A DNA stretch of 21,758 nucleotides from contig JBAQMG010000105.1 of NCBI GenBank assembly GCA_049302575.1, positions 1 to 21,758 of the forward strand, in the 5' to 3' direction. Below, piece after piece: positions 1-6,815 of this stretch. The position numbers and the translations under genes were made by a program. The DNA comes from JBAQMG01 sp049302575. Its GTDB lineage: Bacteria; Bacillota; Desulfitobacteriia; Desulfitobacteriales; Desulfitobacteriaceae. How positions within the stretch are numbered: the stretch's first letter is position 1; each line of letters starts with the position of its first letter. Under the pieces are notes generated by a model. That model saw nothing but the letters and a program-made list of their open reading frames with translations, did not search any database and was not told where the DNA came from.

Positions 1-865
1 GAATATAGCCAAACCCTAAATTTACGGCAATTACAACTAAGAGGTTCTTGCCAAAACCATTCTTCCACAGGTCAGGATGTTGCCAACTATAATAAAGTAG
101 GCCTCCCATAATCCCAAAAATCGCCCCAGATGCCCCTGCTGAAATAGCTGTTGAAAAGAAATAACTAGCAATCGAAGCACAGATGCCGCTCACTAGATAA
201 AGAGCCATAAAGCGCCCATGACCGAAGCGTATTTCAGCAAAATGACCGAGTACCCAAAGAGCATAAAGATTGAAAGTTAAGTGTATAACACCGATATGAA
301 TAAAAGTGCTGCTTAGAAAACGCCAATATTCACCGGCATCTATTAATTCATTAACTTTAGCCCCATAACGGATAAGTACATCTTGATTTTCTGATCCTCC
401 AGCAGCAGTAAGTATTAAAAAGAAAATGAGATTTACTCCTATTAAAGTATAGGAGATTATGTTTGTTTGGTATTTTTGACTATATGAAACTAGTTCTGTA
501 GGGTAGTCTGAGATATTACCTGAAGCAATTTGACTTAGCCATTGAATAATAGAATTATTTCGAGTTGGTGGGAAAGGAAAAACATTTCCTGTTCGTCTAT
601 CTAAAAACCAAAGTTGGACATTATTAATCTTTTTTTGCTTTAGACCTGTCGAATCAAGTCCATCAGGGCAGGTAATAATTGCGTCCCAAGTTCTAATTTC
701 GGGTTTGTTTTCTAATTGCGGTGTAAAACCTACCAAGTAACTTGTTAAATCTGTGAAAAGTAGTCCTCGTTGAGTTGAATAATTCAGAGCCCATTGCCAG
801 TTTTCATCAAGTTTTTCGATTTGCCATCCGGCTTTTTCAAGATTTGCCAAAATAGTTTGGATCAT
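1..865 (-). CDS. Rhomboid family intramembrane serine protease (GluP/YqgP-like), partial at left edge
   Basis: The frame runs off the left edge, so 288 residues are visible and the C-terminus is missing. Residues 1-130 form a soluble N-terminal domain, and about 134-154 is the first membrane segment. The rhomboid motif H190-x4-H195-x3-N199 sits in the next membrane helix. The catalytic serine is Ser246 in GASGAIFG (244-251). The catalytic histidine expected in a later helix lies outside the window. An extra N-terminal domain before the rhomboid core recalls Bacillus GluP (YqgP). Such enzymes cleave transmembrane helices of membrane proteins; the substrate here is unknown. The ATG at 863-865 has a strong ribosome site (AGAAGGAGA) about 4 bases upstream. 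A TATAAT box lies 26-31 bases before the start codon. The call is firm for the family and weak for the subfamily. Confidence 0.88.
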   Translation of the reverse strand, partial: MIQTILANLEKAGWQIEKLDENWQWALNYSTQRGLLFTDLTSYLVGFTPQLENKPEIRTWDAIITCPDGLDSTGLKQKKINNVQLWFLDRRTGNVFPFPPTRNNSIIQWLSQIASGNISDYPTELVSYSQKYQTNIISYTLIGVNLIFFLILTAAGGSENQDVLIRYGAKVNELIDAGEYWRFLSSTFIHIGVIHLTFNLYALWVLGHFAEIRFGHGRFMALYLVSGICASIASYFFSTAISAGASGAIFGIMGGLLYYSWQHPDLWKNGFGKNLLVVIAVNLGFGYI

Positions 866-890
866 TGTTCTCCTTCTCTAGCTCGAAATC

Positions 891-896
891 ATTATA
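891..896 (-). promoter_or_regulatory. Possible sigma-A -10 box for the rhomboid gene
   Basis: A perfect TATAAT on the minus strand would start transcription near 884, giving a leader of about 20 bases. No good -35 hexamer lies 16-18 bases upstream, so activation by a protein binding the adjacent inverted repeat (917-953) is possible. This is inferred from sequence alone. Confidence 0.4.
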
Positions 897-916
897 ACGA
901 TTGACCAATATTTAGG

Positions 917-953
917 GCAGGTGTAAATCCCTGATTGTGATATTCACACCTGC
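917..953. repeat. Nested inverted repeat between the LysM and rhomboid genes
   Basis: The outer arms GCAGGTGT (917-924) and ACACCTGC (946-953) are perfectly complementary over 8 bases. Inside lies a second, mutually exclusive palindrome, TGTGATATTCACA (936-948). The hairpin follows the LysM gene on the minus strand but has no U-tract, so it is a poor intrinsic terminator. It also sits where the -35 region of the rhomboid promoter would be, so an operator is equally possible. Confidence 0.5.
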
Positions 954-1010
954 GTTTGAATTAATTTGATTAAGTTTTAAAGATGAGGAAACCGCTAGAG
1001 TCAGCGTAAC

Positions 1011-1550
1011 TTAATACCGAGGTGGAATTTCTAAGCGTTGTCCAGGGTATATAAGATTAGGATTACCCAAATGGTTATAGCCTGCTAACTCTCTCCAATC
1101 CAGACCATGGAGTTTTGCTATTTTATAAACGGTTTCGCCTTTACGGACAATGTGCACATGGGGCATCGGACGTGGTTCAATGTCTAGATCACACTCGGAA
1201 TGTTCACACTGCCTTGGAGGACAACAAGGATCATAATGCATAGGGGGGCAGCAAGGCATGTCATATTCTGAAGGAGTACTGTGAAGGGTTTCAGCGGTTC
1301 CTGGTCCGGCGTAACCACTTACTTCAAAGCCAGGCATTCCAGGCATTCCAGGAGTTCCATTCAGAAAGTTTCTATATCCAGCATATCCAGCACCTTCTGG
1401 TCCATAAGGCATACCTACCATTCCTGCCTGACCAGTCATCGCCGCCATCCCACTATTAGGCATTCCAGGCATCATCTGACCGTCTGGCATTGTTGTAGCC
1501 ATCATTGAAGGTGCAACATATCCAACAGGTTGACGTTTTCCAAAAAACAT
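1011..1550 (-). CDS. Small Met/Gly/Cys-rich protein with C-terminal LysM domain
   Basis: The protein has 179 residues. Residues 1-90 are low-complexity and rich in Met, Gly, Pro and Ala, with repeated GMPGMPG-like runs. Residues 97-120 hold a Cys-rich segment with two CCPP motifs (Cys100, 101, 109, 110, 115, 120). Residues 132-175 are a LysM module (VRKGETVYKIAKLHGL...NLIYPGQRLEIP), which binds N-acetylglucosamine-containing polymers such as peptidoglycan. There is no signal peptide or membrane helix. A LysM domain on a low-complexity protein without an export signal is typical of spore coat or cortex-associated proteins such as SafA, but the promoter upstream looks like a vegetative sigma-A type. 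The ATG has a strong AAAGGAGG site. The LysM call is firm; a spore role is only a suggestion. Confidence 0.82.
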   Translation of the reverse strand: MFFGKRQPVGYVAPSMMATTMPDGQMMPGMPNSGMAAMTGQAGMVGMPYGPEGAGYAGYRNFLNGTPGMPGMPGFEVSGYAGPGTAETLHSTPSEYDMPCCPPMHYDPCCPPRQCEHSECDLDIEPRPMPHVHIVRKGETVYKIAKLHGLDWRELAGYNHLGNPNLIYPGQRLEIPPRY

Positions 1551-1694
1551 ATCTATTCCTCCTTTATTTTCAAGAACATAAAGCCTTGCGGCATTTGGTT
1601 TTCTTGATAACAGAGTATGAAATATATGGAATCAAGTGCGTGTACATGGGAAATTTTATAAAATAATTCCGAATTTCTCGGTTGTCTCATTCTC

Positions 1695-1723
1695 ATTTTA
1701 GCTAAAGATCTTGGGCCTGTCAA
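1695..1723 (-). promoter_or_regulatory. Sigma-A promoter for the LysM gene
   Basis: On the minus strand, TTGACA (1718-1723) and TAAAAT (1695-1700) are separated by exactly 17 bases. The site lies just after the fixX terminator and before the LysM gene. The predicted start near 1688 gives a leader of about 138 bases, which contains a small CCGA/TCGG hairpin but no recognisable riboswitch. Confidence 0.72.
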
Positions 1724-1752
1724 AAAGCATAATAAAGTTCCTCTCATAAAAA

Positions 1753-1787
1753 AACAGAGTCGAAGCCTTAGGAGCTTCAACTCTGTT
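1753..1787 (-). terminator. Intrinsic terminator of the fixABCX operon
   Basis: Arms 1753-1766 and 1774-1787 pair over 14 positions with one mismatch, around a 7-base loop. On the minus strand the hairpin is followed by a run of seven T. It lies about 43 bases after the fixX stop codon. Confidence 0.88.
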
Positions 1788-1829
1788 CTTTATAAAAAAC
1801 AACATTGACCTTTTTAAATTGACACTCTC

Positions 1830-2111
1830 TTAGCCATTCTTCCAAGAGACTCCAAAACCCCCACGTGGATATTCCCAAAGGATATTCCCGAAAGTACAAC
1901 CGATCTTGCAGGTTCCACATTCTAAACAGCCTTCATACCCTACTGCAATACGTTTTTCTTCGTCATCCCAATCATAAACGTGAGCTGGACAGATACGTGT
2001 ACAAGGTTTATCTTGACACTGTTTGAGACATACTTCTGGGTTAGCTATTTTGATATGAATCTGCTTATCAGTGTTAAAACGCACCAAATATAGTTTATCA
2101 TCTAATTTCAT
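1830..2111 (-). CDS. fixX: FixX-type ferredoxin
   Basis: This 93-residue ferredoxin-like protein is the last gene of fixABCX and is the likely electron-transfer partner of FixC. Cysteines fall in two groups: Cys28, 32, 37 and 41 (the last in CP), and Cys62, 65, 68 and 72 (C-x2-C-x2-C-x3-C). This allows one or two [4Fe-4S] clusters. The start chosen is the ATG at 2109-2111, which overlaps the fixC stop as ATGA and has a GGAGGG site at a good distance. The frame also opens five codons earlier with TTG at 2126, but that codon lies inside the ribosome binding site itself, so it is unlikely to be used. The terminator at 1753-1787 follows. Confidence 0.92.
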   Translation of the reverse strand: MKLDDKLYLVRFNTDKQIHIKIANPEVCLKQCQDKPCTRICPAHVYDWDDEEKRIAVGYEGCLECGTCKIGCTFGNILWEYPRGGFGVSWKNG

Positions 2112-3400
2112 AGAAAAGCCCTCCAAACTCCATAGGCATCCTTAATTAAAGAGGGTATAGAGCGTTTTTGCAAGACCATCTTCATTATCTCTTTCTGACG
2201 ATCTTTCTTGGGAACCCCATCGGCAGAAAGGTACATCTTGAGAGCCTGAGTCGCTATTTCAGGATATTGTTTTAAGATATGGGGAGAATCTTCAAAGAAC
2301 TTACTCATATGGCGCAATTTGTGAAGATCTTTTAGCACAAAGCAATCCTTTAAGCGTGTTTCGTAAACATGCATAGCTTGATCACTGACATCGCCAGATA
2401 AAATAGCTTGAGCTGCTACTTCGCCAGCAGTTTTACCTGATATCAGAGCATGGTTGGAACCTTCTCTATTTAAAGAATTCATGAACATGGCCGTATCACC
2501 CACCACAAGCACACCTTGACGATGAAGCTTGGGCATTTGATTATAACCACCCTCAGGTATTAAGTGTGCTAAATACTCCTTTGTTTCACCACCTTGAAGA
2601 AGACGTTTAACATATGGTTTTGCTTTCAAACGCTCAAGGAGATCATTAGGAGTCCACTTTTCATGAATCATTGTTTCTAAAACCACACCAATACCAATGG
2701 ATATAGAATCTTTATTAGTATAAATAAAAGCCGTACCCGCCATTCCTGCAGTGGAATCCCCATATAATTCAATCGTAGCCCCTTGTCCTTCTTCCAGACA
2801 AAAACGATCTTCGATCTTTTCCTGGGGTAAGGCAATGATTTCTTTGACAGCTACTCCCACAGTTGATGGTTTAAGCGGTTGGGCAAGTTCTGCTTTAACG
2901 GCAAGAAAGTTATTTACCCCTTCCGCTAAAATAACAACCTTGGCGCCTAAATCCCCTTGTGCGCGTCCTGTACGAACTCCAATGACATTATCGCCTTGAA
3001 AAAGAAGATCTTCGACGACAGTTTCAGTAATGATCATGACTCCAGCTTTTTCAGCTTCTTTAGCCAGCCAGCCATCAAACTTTACTCGTAAAATTGAATG
3101 GGCATTGTAGGGAGCCACTGCCCAAGCTGGATCCCGATAACCAGCCATAACAGCTTCATCACCATTTAACATCGCCGCACGTTGTTCAATGATGGGACGT
3201 TCTAAAGGCGCAGTTTTCCAAAAATCCGGAACGACTTCCGCCGTAGCTTTGGTGTAGAGAATACCACCCATCACGTTTTTTGTTCCAGGATAATCTCCGC
3301 GTTCAATGACAACAGTTTTCATACCTGCCTTAGCAGCACTGATCGCGGCAGACAGGCCGGCAGGACCGCCACCAACGACGATCACATCAAAGTTTTCCAT
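2108..3400 (-). CDS. fixC: FixC: ETF-quinone oxidoreductase-like flavoprotein
   Basis: FixC (430 residues, the usual family length) is the FAD subunit that passes electrons from the FixAB electron transfer flavoprotein to the quinone pool. The N-terminal dinucleotide-binding motif GGGPAG is at residues 10-15 in the strand DVIVVGGGPAGLSAA. A second FAD contact, typical of the geranylgeranyl reductase/ETF-QO superfamily, is GVLVVGDTAMFMN near residue 300. No membrane helix is seen, so it should be peripheral. The ATG has a GGAGGGG site, follows the fixB stop by 12 bases and is translationally coupled to fixX. In characterised FixABCX complexes, NADH oxidation is bifurcated to quinone and a low-potential ferredoxin or flavodoxin. 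Applying that here is by homology. Confidence 0.94.
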   Translation of the reverse strand: MENFDVIVVGGGPAGLSAAISAAKAGMKTVVIERGDYPGTKNVMGGILYTKATAEVVPDFWKTAPLERPIIEQRAAMLNGDEAVMAGYRDPAWAVAPYNAHSILRVKFDGWLAKEAEKAGVMIITETVVEDLLFQGDNVIGVRTGRAQGDLGAKVVILAEGVNNFLAVKAELAQPLKPSTVGVAVKEIIALPQEKIEDRFCLEEGQGATIELYGDSTAGMAGTAFIYTNKDSISIGIGVVLETMIHEKWTPNDLLERLKAKPYVKRLLQGGETKEYLAHLIPEGGYNQMPKLHRQGVLVVGDTAMFMNSLNREGSNHALISGKTAGEVAAQAILSGDVSDQAMHVYETRLKDCFVLKDLHKLRHMSKFFEDSPHILKQYPEIATQALKMYLSADGVPKKDRQKEIMKMVLQKRSIPSLIKDAYGVWRAFL

Positions 3401-3412
3401 GTTTGCCCCTCC

Positions 3413-4747
3413 TTAATTTGCCACGCCGTGCTGAAGGCGTTTCTTGAATTCCGCAGTCATGGCTGGGACAACCTGCATAAGATCCCCGACAATTCCATAA
3501 CTGGCGACTCGGAAAATACTAGCTTCCGGATCATTATTAACTGCAATAATATAGTCTGAAGTCTCCATCCCAACTAAATGTTGAATGGCTCCAGAAATCC
3601 CAAGAGCGATATAAACTTTAGGCCTAACAGTAATTCCAGTTTGGCCGACTTGATGATCGTGTGACAGCCATCCAGCTTCAACTGCACCACGAGAACAGGC
3701 TAGGGTTGCACCTAAGACATCAGCCAACTCTTCGGCGAGCGCCATATTCTTTTTAGAACCGATTCCTAAACCGACGGAGACAAGAATTTCAGCTTTATCG
3801 AGGAAGATGTTTTTCGCATCGCTTTTAATAAATTCGATGACCTTTGTGCGAATATTATCTTCAGAGAGTCCTAACTCTTCGCGAACAATTTCACCTTGAC
3901 GACCTTCTATACGTTGTGGCATTGCCATGACCCGTGGTCGAACAGTTGACATTTGTGGACGGCGAGTTTTACACATAATCGTTGCCATAATATTCCCACC
4001 AAAAGCAGGACGCGTTTGAAAAAGCAACTTGGTGGCTGGATCAATATTCAAAACAGTACAGTCTGCGGTTAAACCAGTTTGCATTTTCGTAGCTACTGCA
4101 GGGAATACATCACGTCCCATAGCCGTAGCACCCATTAACACGATCTCTGGTTGATATTTAGTTATTAAACTAGCTAGAGCCTCGGTATAAGGTTCTGTAC
4201 GATAATCCTTGAGGATCGGATCATCCACCACATAGACTTTTTCAGCACCATAGGCAAAGCCTTCACTGATGACATGCTCAACTTGATACCCGACGACAAC
4301 ACCACACAGCTCACAGCCGAGGTCATTAGCGAGTTTTCGACCTTCTCCCAAGAGTTCCCAAGCTACTGGGGCAACTTTACCATGATTATATTCCATGATA
4401 ACCCAGACACCACTCCATAAGTCACCACCAGCAACAGGCGTTGCTTTCTTCTCAGCAGTTTTAACATAATCTTGAACCGCTTTTGGTAAGGGTTCTTGAC
4501 TATTAAAATCACTTTTAGGTGCAGTATTGACACTTGGCGCGGGGGCGCTGGGGGCACTTGGTTTAGCTGCACTTGCTGGCAATGAAAGGGCATTGGCCGG
4601 ACAGGCATCAGTACAGTTTCCACAATCAGTACATTTGGTCAGGTCAACAGCTATAACGCCATCGATCAGATCCAAAGCTTGCGTTGAGCATTCATCTAAA
4701 CAGGCTCCACAACCGATACACTTTGGTTTGTCAATTTTGACAGTCAT
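3413..4747 (-). CDS. fixB: FixB/EtfA with N-terminal 2[4Fe-4S] ferredoxin domain
   Basis: This is the electron transfer flavoprotein alpha subunit, 444 residues. Residues 1-57 are a bacterial 2[4Fe-4S] ferredoxin module with two C-x2-C-x2-C-x3-C sets (Cys10, 13, 16, 20 and Cys39, 42, 45, 49). An Ala/Pro-rich linker (about 58-100) joins it to the ETF domains from about 105. The C-terminal FAD domain carries the family signature HDHQVGQTGITVRPKVYIA followed by GISGAIQHLVGM. Similar ferredoxin-fused alpha subunits occur in bifurcating systems such as Acetobacterium CarE, where the clusters provide an extra electron route. The ATG overlaps the fixA stop codon as TAATG, so the two are translationally coupled. 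Confidence 0.94.
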   Translation of the reverse strand: MTVKIDKPKCIGCGACLDECSTQALDLIDGVIAVDLTKCTDCGNCTDACPANALSLPASAAKPSAPSAPAPSVNTAPKSDFNSQEPLPKAVQDYVKTAEKKATPVAGGDLWSGVWVIMEYNHGKVAPVAWELLGEGRKLANDLGCELCGVVVGYQVEHVISEGFAYGAEKVYVVDDPILKDYRTEPYTEALASLITKYQPEIVLMGATAMGRDVFPAVATKMQTGLTADCTVLNIDPATKLLFQTRPAFGGNIMATIMCKTRRPQMSTVRPRVMAMPQRIEGRQGEIVREELGLSEDNIRTKVIEFIKSDAKNIFLDKAEILVSVGLGIGSKKNMALAEELADVLGATLACSRGAVEAGWLSHDHQVGQTGITVRPKVYIALGISGAIQHLVGMETSDYIIAVNNDPEASIFRVASYGIVGDLMQVVPAMTAEFKKRLQHGVAN

Positions 4748-5580
4748 TACGCTTGACCTCCCTTCGCTAGGGGATTGACCATGATCACATTTTCTTGGAA
4801 TATTTTCGCTACTACTGTCGCTGCAGCGCCTTTAGGATCTTTCGTGCCATCGATCTTATCCCCGCCAGTTTTTCCTGGTGGGGGAAAGATGCGAGAAACA
4901 CTGGTGGGAGACCCCTTGAGACCCATTTTAGTTAAATCATAAGGCAAACTCTTTGCTTCCCAAACTTCAGGATCGTAAGCAGCTGATTTCATCATATTTG
5001 GGAGAGACGCATAACTAAGTTCATTGAGGTCTTTTTCTGCCGTTATGAGGGCAGGAAGTAAAGCCTTAGCGACTTCGCGACCACCTTCAGTTTTACGTTC
5101 CACAGTGATTGACTGCGCATCAATATCCCTAACTTTGATAACATAGGTCAGTTGTGGAAAACCTAATCTTTGGGCAATTCCAGGACCTGTTTGGGCTGTA
5201 TCCCCATCAATGGCTTCTTTGCCAGTAAAAACGAGATCAATTGGATCAGTTTCATTAATCTTTTGAATGGCAACAGTCAATATATAGGCTGTAGCCAAAG
5301 AGTCTGACCCCGCGAAGGCACGATCACTCAAAAGAATTGCTCTATCAGCTCCGAAAGACATTGCTTTCCTAAGAGCTTCTTTAGCTTGTGGGGGTCCCAT
5401 ACAGACTATCGTGACTTTTCCCCCCACTTTTTCCTTGAGACGAATTGCCTCTTCTAAGGCGTGTGCATCATAAGGATTTATGATTGATGGTACGCCTTCT
5501 CGCATAAGGGTGTTGGTTGCCGGATCGATCCGAACTTCAGAAGTGTCCGGAACTTGCTTCAAACACACCACGAAATGCAC
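4747..5580 (-). CDS. fixA: FixA/EtfB, electron transfer flavoprotein beta subunit
   Basis: The protein has 277 residues and pairs with FixB. In the bifurcating enzymes the beta subunit carries the FAD that accepts a hydride from NADH. The N-terminus has the EtfB signature: VVCLKQVPDTSEVRIDP, then INPYDAHALEEAIRLKE. A DGDTAQTGPGIAQRLG nucleotide-binding motif follows near residue 125. It starts with GTG, preceded by a strong GAGGAGGG site, and is the first gene of fixABCX. The 116 bases upstream, after trxB, hold no promoter I would trust. Neither do they hold a GC-rich terminator, so read-through from trxB is possible. Confidence 0.94.
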   Translation of the reverse strand: MHFVVCLKQVPDTSEVRIDPATNTLMREGVPSIINPYDAHALEEAIRLKEKVGGKVTIVCMGPPQAKEALRKAMSFGADRAILLSDRAFAGSDSLATAYILTVAIQKINETDPIDLVFTGKEAIDGDTAQTGPGIAQRLGFPQLTYVIKVRDIDAQSITVERKTEGGREVAKALLPALITAEKDLNELSYASLPNMMKSAAYDPEVWEAKSLPYDLTKMGLKGSPTSVSRIFPPPGKTGGDKIDGTKDPKGAAATVVAKIFQENVIMVNPLAKGGQA

Positions 5581-5696
5581 AAAAAATCCCTCCTCTATTC
5601 TTAATATATTAAAAATTCACATTGGCAGCTTGATGTAAAAATACACATATACAGCATAGTACAAAGTTTGATAAAAAACAAGAATATTTTTAGAAC

Positions 5697-6608
5697 TTAA
5701 ATCTCGCTTAAAAATTTCTCAACTTGAGAGGCTGCTAGTGCACCATCACCAACCGCAGTTGCTACTTGCCGTAAGGGTGTATTGCGAATGTCGCCTGCAG
5801 CAAAAACACCAGGAATATTAGTCTGCAACAGAGCATCTGTATTAATGTAGCCCTGTTTGCTGACCGTTAGCTCCGCATTGAGGAACTTATCGTTTGGTTC
5901 AGTTCCAACATAAACGAAAACACCATCAGCTGTAATTTCTCGCATTTCATCGCTAAGAAGATTGTGGATGCGAACACCCTCAACCTTGTCTACCCCTAAG
6001 ATTTCTTCGATGACACAATTTAATTCGAACTTAATCTTTGGATTATTTTCAGCCCGTTCTACAGCAATTTGCGCTGCTCTAAATCCCGTACGGCGGTGAA
6101 TAATTATAACTTCCTCCGCGAATTTTGTTAAGTAAGCCCCTTCTTCTAAAGCAGCATCTCCTCCGCCCACAACAATGACTTTCTTTCCCCTGAAAAAAGC
6201 GCCATCACAGGTGGCACAATAGGAAACTCCGCGTCCATGAAAGGTATCCTCCCCTGGAACACCTAAAGGACGTGGTTTTGACCCAGCTGCTACAATTACC
6301 GCTTTACTTTGGATACTCCTACTATCCGTAATAACCTCTTTAATTTGACCTTGGAGCTTAATAAATTTAACCTCTTCAAAGATAAATTCTACCCCAAAAC
6401 GCAGAGCCTGTTGATGAAAGGCGTTCATTAATTCATACCCGCCAATTCCTTCTGGAAAACCTGGATAATTTTCAATTTTTTCTGTTGAGGCAGCTTGTCC
6501 GCCAGGCATAGCAAGTTCAATAATTGCAGTTTTGAGTCCACCACGTGCAGCGTAAATCCCTGCAGTAAGACCCGCTGGTCCAGCCCCAACGATAGTTAAA
6601 TCATACAT
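5697..6608 (-). CDS. trxB: Thioredoxin reductase (NADPH-type, low molecular weight)
   Basis: The enzyme passes electrons from NADPH through FAD and a redox-active disulfide to thioredoxin. It has 303 residues, typical of the bacterial class. The FAD motif GAGPAG is at residues 8-13. The active-site pair is Cys131 and Cys134 in CATCDG. The NAD(P)-binding motif GGGDAALEE lies at 148-156. The His-Arg-Arg-x3-Arg pattern at 171-177 is the usual marker for NADPH preference, unlike clostridial ferredoxin-dependent relatives. The C-terminal FAD motif GVFAAGDI is intact. No thioredoxin gene is in the window. It lies on the same strand as fixABCX, 116 bases upstream. Confidence 0.94.
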   Translation of the reverse strand: MYDLTIVGAGPAGLTAGIYAARGGLKTAIIELAMPGGQAASTEKIENYPGFPEGIGGYELMNAFHQQALRFGVEFIFEEVKFIKLQGQIKEVITDSRSIQSKAVIVAAGSKPRPLGVPGEDTFHGRGVSYCATCDGAFFRGKKVIVVGGGDAALEEGAYLTKFAEEVIIIHRRTGFRAAQIAVERAENNPKIKFELNCVIEEILGVDKVEGVRIHNLLSDEMREITADGVFVYVGTEPNDKFLNAELTVSKQGYINTDALLQTNIPGVFAAGDIRNTPLRQVATAVGDGALAASQVEKFLSEI

Positions 6609-6659
6609 AGAGTCAACACCTCACCTTGCACTTCATACCCCTATAAGGTATTCTAAAAT

Positions 6660-6668
6660 AGTATAACA
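6660..6668 (-). promoter_or_regulatory. Possible extended -10 promoter for trxB
   Basis: The minus strand reads TGTTATACT, an extended -10 element (TG-n-TATACT), which can work with a poor -35 box. The predicted start near 6653 leaves a leader of about 45 bases before the trxB ATG. Confidence 0.45.
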
Positions 6669-6815
6669 TAAATTTGTTGTAAATAAAGTGGGCTTTTAAG
6701 GTTATCCTAAAAAAGTATTGAAGGTATTGTAACCAATTGGGAAGAATATATGATTAAGTCGGATTATCCACTATAGTTAAGTATAAGTAAAATAACTTTT
6801 TGGGGGGAAAATGTT

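Noticed and set aside
936..948. TGTGATATTCACA as a CRP- or Rex-type site
   Set aside because: The half-sites are only 3 bases apart, whereas CRP and Rex sites need wider spacing.
1553..1780. 75-codon open frame on the minus strand
   Set aside because: It begins inside the fixX terminator hairpin and contains the LysM gene promoter and leader, with no ribosome site.
2124..2126. TTG as the start of fixX
   Set aside because: It lies inside the GGAGGG ribosome site of the better ATG at 2109-2111.
5581..5696. Promoter for fixA
   Set aside because: The gap is AT-rich and offers several weak -10-like boxes, but no pair with acceptable spacing, so none is called.
6609..6815. Promoter for the UPF0182 gene
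   Set aside because: TATAGT and TATAAG boxes occur, but no -35 hexamer lies at 16-18 bases, so I do not call one.
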